Notes: a model not told the origin generated them from the letters alone. DNA of 64,000 nucleotides from Acetobacteraceae bacterium (GCA_027482245.1 JAIXWG010000052.1:1-64000); one strand, 5' to 3'. Positions 24,699-34,268 are shown, numbered from the stretch's first letter. A program made the numbers and translations.

Positions 24699-25504
24699 AT
24701 GCCGGCGCGCATGAAGGATTGTACGAACTGACGCTGGAACACCAGGAAGCCCAGCAGCAGCGGGGCGGAGGTCATCAGCGTGGCGGCCGAGATGATCGCC
24801 CAGTCGATCCCCTGGTCGGTGGAGGCAAAGACGGAGAGCCCCACCGTCAGCGGCCGCGTCTCCACCGTGTTGGTGATGACCAGGGGCCAAAGGAAGTTGT
24901 TCCAGTGGTAGGACACTGACGTCAGCCCGTAGGCGAGGTAGGTCGGCTTCGCCAGCGGCACATAGACCCGCAGCAGGATCGCCAGCGTCCCGCATCCCTC
25001 GACTCGCGCCGCTTCCTCCAGCTCGCGGGGAATCTGCTTGAAGGTCTGCCGCAGCAGGAAGATGCCGAAGGCGGAGGCCATGTAGGGCAGGCCGATCGCC
25101 AGGATCGTGTCCACCAGGCCGAGCGCCCGCATGCTGCGGTAGTTCTCCACCAGCAGCACGTCCGGCATGATCATCAGCTGCAGCAGCACGAGCCCGAACA
25201 GAAGCCCGCTGCCGCGGAATTCGCTGCGGGCGAAGGCGAAGGCTGCCAGCGTGCACAGCACGAACTGCGCCACCAGCACCATCGTAACCAGGATGAAGGT
25301 ATTCAGGAAGTAGCGCGCGAAGGGCGCCGCATCCCAGGCCGCGGCGAAATTCTCCAGCGTCAGCGGCGCGAGCAACTCGAACCGAGTCGAGTAGCCCTGC
25401 GGGTGGATCGCGGCCCAGACCGCGTAGAGCAGCGGCGCCACCCAGACCAGGCCGAGCAGCCAGGCCGCCGCATGTTCGACAATGCGACCGATCTTGCCGC
25501 TCAC
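24692..25504 (-). CDS. ABC transporter permease, UgpE/MalG type
   Basis: The protein has 270 residues and six predicted membrane helices. The EAA loop EEAARVEGCGTLAILLRVYVP, where the ATPase docks, lies near residue 175. It starts with GTG at 25504, overlapping the stop of the upstream permease gene (GTGA). Last gene of a four-gene ugpCBAE-like set; it forms the inner-membrane channel with the 25501-26376 product. Sugar alcohols, sugars or sn-glycerol-3-phosphate are the usual cargo of this class. Confidence 0.93.
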   Translation of the reverse strand: MSGKIGRIVEHAAAWLLGLVWVAPLLYAVWAAIHPQGYSTRFELLAPLTLENFAAAWDAAPFARYFLNTFILVTMVLVAQFVLCTLAAFAFARSEFRGSGLLFGLVLLQLMIMPDVLLVENYRSMRALGLVDTILAIGLPYMASAFGIFLLRQTFKQIPRELEEAARVEGCGTLAILLRVYVPLAKPTYLAYGLTSVSYHWNNFLWPLVITNTVETRPLTVGLSVFASTDQGIDWAIISAATLMTSAPLLLGFLVFQRQFVQSFMRAGIR

Positions 25505-26376
25505 CGGTAGTGCACCCTCTTCTCGCCGAGTGCGAATTGCAGCACCGCCGTCAGTGCCAGCATCACGAGCAGCACGACCGTGAGCGCGGAGGCGGTGGCC
25601 GTGTCCCAGAACCGGAAGCCGAGTTCATAGACGTAGGTGAGCAGTAGCGCCGTGGCGTTGTTCGGGCCGCCTTTCGTCATGACGATGATGTGGTCCACCA
25701 GGCGGAAGCCGTTGATGACGGCGTTCACCAGCACGAAGAGCGTCGTCGGCCCCAGCAGCGGCAGCGTCACGCGCCAGAAGATGCGGGCGCGGGACGCACC
25801 CTCGATCGCCGCGGCCTCGTAGAGGTTGGGCGGTATGGCCTGGAGCGCGGCGAGATAGAAGATCATGAAGAACCCGGCCTCCTTCCAGACGGCCACGACG
25901 ATCATCGCGCCGAGCGCGGTTTCCGTCGTGCCGATCCAGTTGGTCGGGCCCCAGCCGAACAGCGTGCGCAGCACCTGGTCCAGCAGCCCGTAATCCGGCG
26001 TGAAGAAGAACAGCCAGAGGTTTGCGATCGCAATCATCGGAAGCACGGTCGGCGTGAAGAAGGCGATGCGCAGCGCCGTGCGGCCATGGATCTTGCCGTT
26101 GACCCAGAGCGCCATCATCAGCGCCAACCCGATGGACAGCGGGATGGTCGCCAGCGCGTAGACCAGGTTGTTCGTCAGTGCCTGCCAGAAGATCGGGTCA
26201 TCCGCGAGCGCCAGGTAGTTCTCCGCGCCCACGAAGCGCGCGGGGCGGCTGCCCCGCGGCGTGGAGAACAGGGAATGCCAGATGGTGGCGATGGCGGGGT
26301 AGTGGGTGAAGGCTACCAGCAGCAGCAGGGCCGGCGACAGCATCAGCCACGCATGGATCGTCGTCCGGCCCCGCAT
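25501..26376 (-). CDS. ABC transporter permease, UgpA/MalF type
   Basis: The protein has 291 residues from ATG 26376 with GAGGGGG upstream. Six membrane helices are apparent, with the EAA-type loop YEAAAIEGASRARIFWRVTLP. It partners the permease at 24692-25504. Its start lies 11 bp beyond the stop of the binding-protein gene and its stop overlaps the next start, so it belongs to the same transcript. Ligand as for the operon: probably a glycerol-phosphate or sugar-like compound (inference). Confidence 0.93.
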   Translation of the reverse strand: MRGRTTIHAWLMLSPALLLLVAFTHYPAIATIWHSLFSTPRGSRPARFVGAENYLALADDPIFWQALTNNLVYALATIPLSIGLALMMALWVNGKIHGRTALRIAFFTPTVLPMIAIANLWLFFFTPDYGLLDQVLRTLFGWGPTNWIGTTETALGAMIVVAVWKEAGFFMIFYLAALQAIPPNLYEAAAIEGASRARIFWRVTLPLLGPTTLFVLVNAVINGFRLVDHIIVMTKGGPNNATALLLTYVYELGFRFWDTATASALTVVLLVMLALTAVLQFALGEKRVHYR

Positions 26377-26386
26377 CGCCACCCCC

Positions 26387-27670
26387 TCAGCGATACCGGC
26401 GCAGGATGCGCTCGGCCTCAGCCTGCGCATCCGCCATCGCCGGCCCGGCCTGCTTCCGGCCGAGCAGCCCGGCCTGGAGGTTGTCGTTCAGCGCCTTGGT
26501 CACGCGCTGGTTCTCATGCGTGGACAGCTCCGCCACCGCATGCGGCAGCTGATCCCGTGCCACGGCGGCGGCGGGGAAGTCCGCGACATAGGCGCGCATC
26601 GCCGCCGTCTCGAAGGCGGCGGGCGTGACGGCGACGTAGCCGGTCTCGATCCCCCAATGCGCCGCACGCTCGGGCGTCGTCAGGAAGCGTGCGAAGCGCA
26701 CCGCGCCTTCCCGCTGTGCCGTATTGGCCGACTTGAAGACGTAGAGGTTGCCGCCCCCCGTCGGGCTGCCCAGCCGGCGCCCGGCCGGCAGCATGCCGAC
26801 GCCGAAGGGGAAGGGCGCGTTGCGGCGGACATTCGTCAGGTTGCCCGTGGTCGTCCACATCATCGCCGTCTTGCGTTCGAAGAAGTCGCGCGGGGTGGTG
26901 CCCCATTCTACGATGCCGCCGGGATGCACGCGGTGGCGCTGGGACAGGTCCATCCAGTACTGCAGGGCCTCCGCCACCTTCGGACCGTTGAAGAAGGTGC
27001 GGTTGCCATCGGCATTCATCAGCCGGACATCAGCCTGCGTGCTCAGGCCCTGGAACAGCCAGTAGGGGAAGCCGGAGGAGGGGATCTGGATGCCCCATCG
27101 CGTCACGCTGTCGCCCTGCCGCTTCGTCAGCTTCTGCGCGAACTCGACTTGCTGCGCCCAATTCTGCGGCGGCGTCTCCGGATCCAGCCCCGCCTCCCGG
27201 AACGCGTCCTTGTTCCAGTAGGTGACGATGGTGGAGCGCTGGAAGGGGATGCCCCAGGTCTTGCCGCGGGCGCGGCTGTTTTCCATGAAGCCGGGGTAGA
27301 AGCCATCAAGCCAGGGCCGCTCCACCCCGGCCAGGTCTTCCCACGCCAGGATCGCGTCCTCCTCGATCAGCGTGAAGATGTCGACAGCCAGCAGGCAGGC
27401 GAGCTGCGGCGCATCGCCGCCGCGCATCGCCGTCAGCGTCTTGGTCAGCGTGTCCTGGTAGGACCCGGCATAGATCGGCTTGATGCGGAAGCGCGGATTC
27501 TCCCGCGCGAATTCCTCGCAATAGCCGTCGATCAGGCGCGGGATCGGCCCGCCGACGGCGATCGGGTAGTTGAACACGATCTCGGTCGGCGCCTGGGCGT
27601 GGACGGCGGGCGAGGCCAGCAGCGGGCTCGCGGCAAGCGCGCCCAGAGTGGCGCGGCGGGTGATCGTCAT
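26387..27670 (-). CDS. ABC transporter substrate-binding protein, UgpB-like
   Basis: The protein has 427 residues with a signal peptide (MTITRRATLGALAASPLLAS, cleavage near VHAQA) and GGAGGAG before the start. The fold class is extracellular solute-binding family 1. TEIVFNYPIAVGGPIPRLID near the mature N-terminus and TPTGGG-like ligand region (SPTGGGNLYVFK) resemble UgpB, the sn-glycerol-3-phosphate receptor. It lies between the ATPase gene and the two permeases, the usual order. The ligand assignment is tentative because sugar receptors share these features. Confidence 0.88.
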   Translation of the reverse strand: MTITRRATLGALAASPLLASPAVHAQAPTEIVFNYPIAVGGPIPRLIDGYCEEFARENPRFRIKPIYAGSYQDTLTKTLTAMRGGDAPQLACLLAVDIFTLIEEDAILAWEDLAGVERPWLDGFYPGFMENSRARGKTWGIPFQRSTIVTYWNKDAFREAGLDPETPPQNWAQQVEFAQKLTKRQGDSVTRWGIQIPSSGFPYWLFQGLSTQADVRLMNADGNRTFFNGPKVAEALQYWMDLSQRHRVHPGGIVEWGTTPRDFFERKTAMMWTTTGNLTNVRRNAPFPFGVGMLPAGRRLGSPTGGGNLYVFKSANTAQREGAVRFARFLTTPERAAHWGIETGYVAVTPAAFETAAMRAYVADFPAAAVARDQLPHAVAELSTHENQRVTKALNDNLQAGLLGRKQAGPAMADAQAEAERILRRYR

Positions 27671-27692
27671 CGGGCTTCTCCTCCGTGTTCGT

Positions 27693-28778
27693 TCAGGCAG
27701 TGACAGGGTCCGGCAGCCGGCGGCCGCTGGTGGGATCGAACAGGTGCACGGCCGGCGGCAGCTTCAGCCGCAGCGGCGCGCCACTGGACAGCGCGTAGTG
27801 GCCGGGGACGCGCAGTTGCATCACCTCCGCCCCATCACCCACAGCGACAGAGAGCACTGTCTCCGCGCCTAAGAACTCCGCGGCCTGCACCCGCGCAGAC
27901 AGGCCCGGCCCATCCGTCGGCGTCACTTCCTCCGGCCGCAGCCCCAGCACCTGGCCGGCGGCGCTAGCGGGCGCCACGGCGATGCCGGGCGCGCCCGCCA
28001 CCTCAGCGCCCTGCGCCCCGGGCACCAGCCGCAGCAGGGACATGGGCGGCGTGCCGATGAAGGAGGCCGCGAAGACGCTGGCCGGCCGTGCATAAAGCTC
28101 CGCCGGCGTCGCATCCTGCTCCACCCGGCCGTCGCGCATCAGCACCACCTGGTCGGCCATGCTCATCGCCTCCGCCTGGTCATGCGTGACGTAGACCATG
28201 GTGATCCCGAGTCGCTGCTGCAGCGCGCGGATCTCCCGCCGCATCTCCGCCCGCAGCTTGGCATCGAGGTTCGACAGCGGCTCGTCCATCAGGCAGATCG
28301 GCGCTTCCGCCACCACCGCGCGCGCCAGCGCCACGCGCTGCTGCTGCCCGCCCGAGAGCTGGCTCGGCCGCCTTCCGAGCAGCTTGGTGAGGCCCAGCAT
28401 CTCCGCCGCCGCGGCCAGCCGCGCCTGGCGTTCCGCCGCCGCCACGTGCCGCGCGCGCAGGCCGAAGACGATGTTCTCCGCCACCGACAGGTGCGGGAAC
28501 AGCGCGTAGGACTGGAACACCATGGCGATGCCGCGCGCCGCGGGCGGCAGGCCCGTGACGTCCCGCCCTTCCAGCAGCAGGCGCCCGCTGGTCGGCGCCT
28601 CCAGCCCCGCCACCACGCGCAGCAGGGTGGACTTGCCGCAGCCCGAGGGGCCGAGCAGCACGAGGAAGGTCCCCGGGCGCGCGGCGATGCTGATGCCGGC
28701 CAGGGCATGCGTCTCGCCGAATGATTTGGTGATGCCGTCGAGGCGTATGTCGCCTCGCGGCCCGTGCGGCACAGTCAT
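27693..28778 (-). CDS. ABC transporter ATPase, UgpC/MalK type
   Basis: The protein has 361 residues: Walker A GPSGCGKST, signature LSGGQQQRVALARA, Walker B CLMDEPLSNLDAKLR, H-loop YVTHDQAEAM, and a C-terminal OB-fold regulatory part (about 240-361) as in MalK/UgpC. First gene of the four-gene minus-strand ABC operon (28778 down to 24692). Divergent from a second ABC operon that begins at 28946. Confidence 0.93.
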   Translation of the reverse strand: MTVPHGPRGDIRLDGITKSFGETHALAGISIAARPGTFLVLLGPSGCGKSTLLRVVAGLEAPTSGRLLLEGRDVTGLPPAARGIAMVFQSYALFPHLSVAENIVFGLRARHVAAAERQARLAAAAEMLGLTKLLGRRPSQLSGGQQQRVALARAVVAEAPICLMDEPLSNLDAKLRAEMRREIRALQQRLGITMVYVTHDQAEAMSMADQVVLMRDGRVEQDATPAELYARPASVFAASFIGTPPMSLLRLVPGAQGAEVAGAPGIAVAPASAAGQVLGLRPEEVTPTDGPGLSARVQAAEFLGAETVLSVAVGDGAEVMQLRVPGHYALSSGAPLRLKLPPAVHLFDPTSGRRLPDPVTA

Positions 28779-28945
28779 GGCGGGCGTCAGCGCTGCGATC
28801 CGTGGTTGAGGGCGGACAAACCATAGGGGACATCCGCGCCGGCGCGCCAGACCACCCCCCGGCCGGTGTCACGCAGTTATCGCGGTTCCGGCCCTTTCCA
28901 GCCCCGCATCGCCTGCTCTACCGTCCGCGCATCGGGGAGGCGAAG

Positions 28946-29995
28946 TTGGGCAGCAGCGTCGAGGTCGAGGACCTGTCGGTATCCTTCGGGCGCACCAGCG
29001 TGCTGCACGGAATCTCACTATCCGTCGCCGCCGGCGAATTCGTGGCGCTGCTCGGCCCGTCGGGCTGCGGAAAGACCACGCTGCTGCGCTCCATCGCGGG
29101 CTTTGTCGCGCCGAGTGGTGGGCGTATCCGCGCCGGCGGGCAGGACATCACCACGGCGCCGCCGGAGAAGCGTGGCGCCGCGATGGTGTTCCAGTCCTAC
29201 GCGCTCTGGCCGCACATGACGGTCGCCAAGACCATCGGCTACGGCCTCAAGCTGCGCGGCTGGGATCGGGTGCGGATCGTGGCGAAGGTGGAGGAGATGC
29301 TGCGCCTGCTGCGGCTAGAGGGCCTCGGCGACCGCCTGCCCGCGCAACTGTCGGGCGGGCAGCGGCAGCGGGTTGCGCTGGGACGCGCGCTGGCGGTGGA
29401 TCCCGCCATCCTGCTGCTGGACGAGCCCATGTCGAACCTCGACGCCCGGGTCCGCGAAGGCGTCCGCCACGAGCTCCGCGCGCTGCAGCAGGCCCTCGGC
29501 ATTACCGCCATCCATGTGACGCATGACCGGGAGGAGGCGATGATCCTCGCCGACCGCATCGTCATCCTGCAGGAAGGCCGGATCGCCCAGGCCGGCACGC
29601 CGGAGGATCTCTGGGCGCGGCCGGCCAGCGCCTATGTCGCGGATTTCCTCGGCGCCACGAACCGGCTGCCGGTGCGCGTCGCGGGCGCCGAGGCCGAGGC
29701 GGCGCCCGGGGAAGCGCCGCTCCGCCTCGCCCCGGGCCGTGCACCCGCGCCCGGGCCCGCCACCGTGCATTTCCGGCCGGAGGAGGCGCGGATCCTGGCC
29801 GTCGGTGAACCGCTCGATGGCCTCGTCTTCCACGGCACCGTCGCGCTCTCCGCCTATCCTGGTGGCCGCTGGCGCGCCTCCATCCGCGTCGGCCGTGACG
29901 ACGTGCTGGTCGATGTGCCGGACCGCCTGCCGGAAGGCGCCGCGGTGCGGCTCGGCATTCCCTCTCCCGCGGCGCATGTCTTCGCCGCCCCCTGA
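28946..29995 (+). CDS. ABC transporter ATPase, PotA/FbpC type
   Basis: The protein has 349 residues from a TTG start at 28946, chosen because GGGGAGG lies five bases upstream and because residues before it are not family-like; an ATG-less longer frame reaches back to 28802. Walker A GPSGCGKTT, signature LSGGQRQRVALGRA, Walker B LLLDEPMSNLDARVR and a C-terminal TOBE-like region are present. It heads a five-gene plus-strand operon (ATPase, binding protein, two permeases, metallophosphoesterase). Confidence 0.9.
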   Translation: MGSSVEVEDLSVSFGRTSVLHGISLSVAAGEFVALLGPSGCGKTTLLRSIAGFVAPSGGRIRAGGQDITTAPPEKRGAAMVFQSYALWPHMTVAKTIGYGLKLRGWDRVRIVAKVEEMLRLLRLEGLGDRLPAQLSGGQRQRVALGRALAVDPAILLLDEPMSNLDARVREGVRHELRALQQALGITAIHVTHDREEAMILADRIVILQEGRIAQAGTPEDLWARPASAYVADFLGATNRLPVRVAGAEAEAAPGEAPLRLAPGRAPAPGPATVHFRPEEARILAVGEPLDGLVFHGTVALSAYPGGRWRASIRVGRDDVLVDVPDRLPEGAAVRLGIPSPAAHVFAAP

Positions 29996-30022
29996 ACGAT
30001 GAAGAACGGAGGAAGCAAGCCC

Positions 30023-31165
30023 ATGGACCGCAGGACATTCCTGGCCGCCACCGCGGCCCTCGCCGCCACGCCAGCCTTCGCGCAGCAGCGCGTGACGCTC
30101 AACGTGCTCACCGCCGGCGACCAGAACATGGTCGACTACATCACGGATTACCTCGGCCCGATGTTCCAGCGGCAGAACCCCGGCGTAACCGTCCGCGCGC
30201 TCGGCACCGGGCCTGGCGATGCCGGCAGCCAGCGCATCTGGGAAAGGCTGGAGGCGCAGCGCCGAGCCAACACCGCAAGCGTCGACGTCGATGTCGCCGT
30301 TGTGCACCAGACCATGGCCGGCCGCATGGTGGCGGAGGGGCTGCTCGCCCGCTACCGCGACCAGGCCGCGACCGGCCAGCTTTCCACCAGTGACGTCACG
30401 CGCAACGCGCTTGGCCAGAATGTCGATGGCTTCGTGCTGCCGATGTTCAACAGCCAGATCGCGCTGGCCTACAACCCGGCCCGCGTCGCCAACCCGCCCC
30501 GCAGCTTCGCGGAGCTGGAGAACTGGGTGAAGCAGAACCCCCGCCGCTTCGGCTACAACGGCATCCGCGGCGGCATGTCGGGCGTGGGCTTCGTATTCGG
30601 CTGGGCCTATGCCTTCGGCCCCGACCAGAAGCGCCTGATCGAGGGACCCTTCGATGCGGAAGCCGTCAGCGCGCTGACGCCCGCCTTCCAGCGCCTGCGC
30701 GAATTCAACCGCAACGTCGTCATCACGCCCGGCAATGCCGGCACGCTGGATGCGATGAACCGCGGCGAGATCGACATGGGCCCGGTCTGGATGGACATGT
30801 TCTACAGCTGGCAGGCGGAAGGACGCCTCAACCCCGCCTATCGCCTGGTGCTGCCGGAGAGCGGCATGCCTGGCCAGCCCATGTATTACGTCATCCCCGC
30901 CCGCGCCGCGAACAGCGACGTGGCGCGCCGCTTCATCGAACTCGCCACCAGCCCGCCCGTGCAGGCGGAGGGCATCGTCCGCCGCTTCAACTGGCTGCCC
31001 GGCATCGATGCGCAGCATGTCCGCCAGCACCTGGACCAGCAGACCTGGGACCGGCTGTTCCGCGACGTGGGGCCGGACCAGTTGGCCCGCGGCGCGCGTC
31101 CGATGCCGCAGGCCGACTTCATGCGCGCGCTGCAGGAAGCCTATGAACGCGTCGTCCTGAACTGA
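30023..31165 (+). CDS. ABC transporter periplasmic solute-binding protein
   Basis: The protein has 380 residues from ATG 30023 with GGAGGAAG seven bases upstream; an ATG at 29999 is possible. The leader MDRRTFLAATAALAATPAFA is a good signal peptide. The mature part looks like the family-1/8 binding proteins that serve PotBC/YnjC-type permeases (VTLNVLTAGDQNMVDY at the start, VWMDMFYSWQAEG late). It is 28 bp downstream of the ATPase gene. The ligand is not readable; neighbours suggest an organic phosphate or related anion. Confidence 0.88.
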   Translation: MDRRTFLAATAALAATPAFAQQRVTLNVLTAGDQNMVDYITDYLGPMFQRQNPGVTVRALGTGPGDAGSQRIWERLEAQRRANTASVDVDVAVVHQTMAGRMVAEGLLARYRDQAATGQLSTSDVTRNALGQNVDGFVLPMFNSQIALAYNPARVANPPRSFAELENWVKQNPRRFGYNGIRGGMSGVGFVFGWAYAFGPDQKRLIEGPFDAEAVSALTPAFQRLREFNRNVVITPGNAGTLDAMNRGEIDMGPVWMDMFYSWQAEGRLNPAYRLVLPESGMPGQPMYYVIPARAANSDVARRFIELATSPPVQAEGIVRRFNWLPGIDAQHVRQHLDQQTWDRLFRDVGPDQLARGARPMPQADFMRALQEAYERVVLN

Positions 31166-31169
31166 CGCG

Positions 31170-31979
31170 GTGCTGCCCTATCTCCTTCTCGCGCCGGCGC
31201 TCTTCGTCGTCGGCGCCTTCTTCCTGGTGCCGCTGGCCTTCTCGGTCGGCGGCGCCTTCGAGGGGCCGCAGGGCCCGACGCTCGCGAACCTCGCCAGTGC
31301 GGCGTCGCTCTATCGGATGGACCTGGTCTTCACCCTGCTGATCGTGGTGGCCTCCACCGCGCTGACGGGGCTGGGGGCGGTCGCGATCGGTGGCTACCTG
31401 ACGCTGGGCCGGTCGAAGCTCGCGCTGCGCCTGCTGGGTGCGATGTATCGCTGGCCGCTCTTCATCCCCTTCATCGTCGCCGCCCAGGCGATGCGTGGCT
31501 TCATCGGCCAGAACGGGCTCATGAACAACACGCTGGTCTGGATCGGCCTGATGCCGCAGGAATGGGCGCAGAGCTTCCTCGATTGGCGCGGCATCGTCAT
31601 CACCTTCGTCTGGAAGCAGCTTCCCTTCGCGACGCTGCTGGTCGCAGGCGCCATGGCGGCGCTGGACCGGTCAGGGATCGAGGCCGCGCAGAATCTCGGC
31701 GCCAATCGCCTGCGCATCCTGCTCGGCATCGTCATCCCGCAGGTCGCGCGCAACATCATGGTGGCGCTGGTGCTTTCCTTCGTCACCATGATGTCCGTGC
31801 TCTCCGTGCCCATGATGATCAGCGGCCAGAGCCCGACCATGCTGACCGTCGCCATGGCCTGGCGCATCAATTCCTTTGGCGACTACGGCACGGCCAATGC
31901 GCTCGGCCTCGTCTCCTGCATCATGACCGGGCTCGTCGCCTGGGTCTGGCTCCGCCAGGCGGCGGCGGAGCGCGCGTGA
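31170..31979 (+). CDS. ABC transporter permease (first of pair)
   Basis: The protein has 269 residues beginning with GTG at 31170, four bases after the binding-protein stop. About six membrane helices are seen; EAAQNLGANRLRILLGIVIP is the ATPase-docking EAA loop. The ribosome-binding site is weak, suggesting translational coupling with the preceding gene. It pairs with the 31979-32788 product. Confidence 0.9.
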   Translation: MLPYLLLAPALFVVGAFFLVPLAFSVGGAFEGPQGPTLANLASAASLYRMDLVFTLLIVVASTALTGLGAVAIGGYLTLGRSKLALRLLGAMYRWPLFIPFIVAAQAMRGFIGQNGLMNNTLVWIGLMPQEWAQSFLDWRGIVITFVWKQLPFATLLVAGAMAALDRSGIEAAQNLGANRLRILLGIVIPQVARNIMVALVLSFVTMMSVLSVPMMISGQSPTMLTVAMAWRINSFGDYGTANALGLVSCIMTGLVAWVWLRQAAAERA

Positions 31980-32788
31980 TGAGCCGTTCGGTGATGTGGT
32001 GGCTGCCGCGCGGCATCCTGCTTGGCCTCTTCGCCTTCTTCGTCTTCGGGCCGCTGGTGAACCTGGTGCTGTGGTCGGTGGCGGAGAGCTGGTTCTGGCC
32101 CAACCGCCTGCCCAGCCAATATGGTTTTCGCTTCTGGGAACGCGTCTTCCGGCCGGAAGGCCAGGCGATGGAGAGCCTCTGGCTGTCCATCTGGATCGCA
32201 TCGCTGACGACGCTGCTCTGCCTGGCCGTCTCCGTCCCCGCCGCCTGGGCGCTGGCCAAGGCCAACCTGCGCTGGCGGGCCGCGATCCTGATGCTGTTCC
32301 TGCTGCCCCAGGCCTTCCCGAACCTGCCCGTCTACATCAACGTCGCGCGCATCTTCTTCTCGCTCGACCTCAACGGTACCGTCATCGGTGTCGTGCTGGT
32401 GCATGCCGCGCATGGGTTGGTCTATTCCATCTGGATCGCGACCGCCGCCTTCGCGGCCGTCGATGACGACCTGGAACTCGCGGCGCGCAATATCGGCGCT
32501 GATGCGTTGACGGCCTTCCGCACCGTGACCCTGCCGCTCGCCGCGCCCGGCATCGCCGCCAGCGCGGTCTTCGTCTTCCTCGAATCGCTCGACGAATTCA
32601 CCGCCAGCTACTTCGTCGGCGCGCCGGAGGTCCGGACCCTGCCGCTGCTGCTGTTCAGCGCCGCTTCCGGCGGCAACATGCAGGTTGCCGCCATCACCGC
32701 GCTGATCCTGCTGGTGCCGAGCGTGCTCTTCATGCTCATTGTCGAGCGCTTCCTCCGCGCCGAGGTCCTGGCCAAGGTCGGCAAATAG
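31979..32788 (+). CDS. ABC transporter permease (second of pair)
   Basis: The protein has 269 residues; its ATG overlaps the preceding stop (TGATG). Six membrane helices and the docking loop LAARNIGADALTAFRTVTLP are visible. The PotC-like layout fits the PotA-like ATPase of the operon. It ends nine bases before the metallophosphoesterase gene. Confidence 0.92.
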   Translation: MSRSVMWWLPRGILLGLFAFFVFGPLVNLVLWSVAESWFWPNRLPSQYGFRFWERVFRPEGQAMESLWLSIWIASLTTLLCLAVSVPAAWALAKANLRWRAAILMLFLLPQAFPNLPVYINVARIFFSLDLNGTVIGVVLVHAAHGLVYSIWIATAAFAAVDDDLELAARNIGADALTAFRTVTLPLAAPGIAASAVFVFLESLDEFTASYFVGAPEVRTLPLLLFSAASGGNMQVAAITALILLVPSVLFMLIVERFLRAEVLAKVGK

Positions 32789-32796
32789 GTCACGCC

Positions 32797-33603
32797 ATGC
32801 CCACGATCCTGCAGATCAGCGACACCCATCTCTGCCCCCGCAACGGCCTCTTCCTCGACAACGTCGCGACGCTGCGGCGCATCGCGGAGGATCGCCGCCC
32901 GGACCTGACGGTCTTCAGCGGCGACCTGTCGCTGGACGGCGCGGACCAGGAGGAGGATCTGGCCTTCGCGGCCGACCTGCTCCGCACCTTCCCCGGCCCG
33001 CACCTCTTCATCCCCGGCAACCACGACACCGGCAGCCACCCCATCGGCATGCCGCATCAGCCCGTCAATGCCGCCCGCATGGCTCGCTATCGCCGCTTCT
33101 TCGGCGATGGCTTCGGCGCCGCCGACCTGCCGGGCTGGCGCGCCATCGGCCTGAACACGGAGATCATGGCGACGGGCGTGGAGGAGGAAGCGCAGGCTGC
33201 CTTCATCGCGGCCACCGCCGCGACGATCGGCGACCGCCGCCTCGCGCTCTTCCTCCACAAGCCGGTCTTCGTGACGCGACCCAATGATCCCGCCATCGAT
33301 GTCTGGTCGGTGCCGCCCGCATCGCGTGCGGGCCTGGCGCCGCTACTCGGCCATGCCGGGTTGCGCCTGATCGCCTCCGGCCATCTCCACATGTTCCGGC
33401 AGGAGGTGGAGGGCCGGGTCAGCCGCATCTGGTGCCCCGCCGCCTCCTTCGTCATGACGCCGGATCAGCAGGACAACCTCCAGGGCCTGCGGCGCTGCGG
33501 CGCGCTGCTGCATCACCTCGGCGCGGATGGCGTCACGACGGAAATGCTGGACCTGCCCGATACCTGGGCGGCCGACGTCAAGCACCTGACCTATCCCGGC
33601 TGA
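32797..33603 (+). CDS. Calcineurin-like metallophosphoesterase (GpdQ/CpdA-like)
   Basis: The protein has 268 residues. The metal-binding motifs are in order: D9-x-H11 (ISDTHL), SGDL near 42, GNHD near 74 and SGHLH near 192. This is the class III cyclic-nucleotide phosphodiesterase/GpdQ group, which cleaves phosphodiesters in the cytoplasm. As the last gene of an ABC transport operon it may hydrolyse an imported phosphodiester such as a glycerophosphodiester (inference). A cAMP phosphodiesterase role is the alternative. Its 3' end overlaps the convergent gene by 13 bases. Confidence 0.88.
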   Translation: MPTILQISDTHLCPRNGLFLDNVATLRRIAEDRRPDLTVFSGDLSLDGADQEEDLAFAADLLRTFPGPHLFIPGNHDTGSHPIGMPHQPVNAARMARYRRFFGDGFGAADLPGWRAIGLNTEIMATGVEEEAQAAFIAATAATIGDRRLALFLHKPVFVTRPNDPAIDVWSVPPASRAGLAPLLGHAGLRLIASGHLHMFRQEVEGRVSRIWCPAASFVMTPDQQDNLQGLRRCGALLHHLGADGVTTEMLDLPDTWAADVKHLTYPG

Positions 33604-34268
33604 CGCCGCCGCAATGCCACGGCGACGATGTTCGCCGCCGTCGGCTTGAACTGGAGGAACCGCCAGGCCGCCACGGGCCCGGTGCTGGCCGGCGCGAAGG
33701 CGAGGGCAGGGGGCTCGCCCAGGGTGAAGCCGAAATTCTCCAGCCCCATCGCGATGCCCTCGCCGGTCGCCTTCACGAAGGCTTCCTTCAGCGTCCAGAT
33801 GCGGAGGAAGGCTTCGTGCCGCTGCGCGCGCGGCAGGGCCGCGATCATTGCCGCCTCGCTCTGCGCGAAGAAGCGCTCGGCGATGCCCTCGCCCGCCTCT
33901 CGGCGCGTCAGATCCTCCACATCCAGGCCCACGTCATCGTTGCGCGCCACCGTGCAGGCGACGAGGTTGCGCGTGTGGCTGAGGTTGAAGCGCAGCCAGG
34001 GAAGCCCGTGATCCGGCGCCACCTCCGGCTTCCCGGCCGGCCCTTCCACGAAGCGCCATGCCTCCGGCGCCAGCCCCCCGGCTTCGGCCAGCATCCGCCG
34101 CGCCAGCGCATGCGCGGCGATATAGGCGTGACGGTCGAGGTCACTGTGGAACCGCGCGGCGCGCGCCTGCTCCGCCGGTTCCAGCACCGCGTGCCAGGCC
34201 GACAGCGTCGCCGCATCCGCCTGCTGCGGCAGCACCCAGCGCAGGCGGACGCAGCGCGTCCTAGTCAA
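33591..34268 (-). CDS. 4'-phosphopantetheinyl transferase, Sfp type
   Basis: The protein has 225 residues. RFNLSHTRN, VGLDVED and WTLKEAFVKATGEG are the three signature motifs; the acidic residues of GLDVED bind magnesium. It transfers the phosphopantetheine arm of CoA to carrier proteins. The open frame begins with TTG at 34268, overlapping the stop of the upstream Bug gene by eight bases, so translation may be coupled; no better ATG exists. No polyketide or peptide synthase is in the window, so it may serve a general carrier protein or a cluster elsewhere. Confidence 0.92.
   Translation of the reverse strand: MTRTRCVRLRWVLPQQADAATLSAWHAVLEPAEQARAARFHSDLDRHAYIAAHALARRMLAEAGGLAPEAWRFVEGPAGKPEVAPDHGLPWLRFNLSHTRNLVACTVARNDDVGLDVEDLTRREAGEGIAERFFAQSEAAMIAALPRAQRHEAFLRIWTLKEAFVKATGEGIAMGLENFGFTLGEPPALAFAPASTGPVAAWRFLQFKPTAANIVAVALRRRQPG

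Noticed and set aside
28779..28945. Pho box between the two ABC operons
   Set aside because: Only one TGTCAC half-site was seen; the second repeat at the right spacing is missing.
29315..31030. 571-codon antisense frame opposite the ABC binding protein
   Set aside because: No family features; mirrors the codon pattern of the real plus-strand genes.
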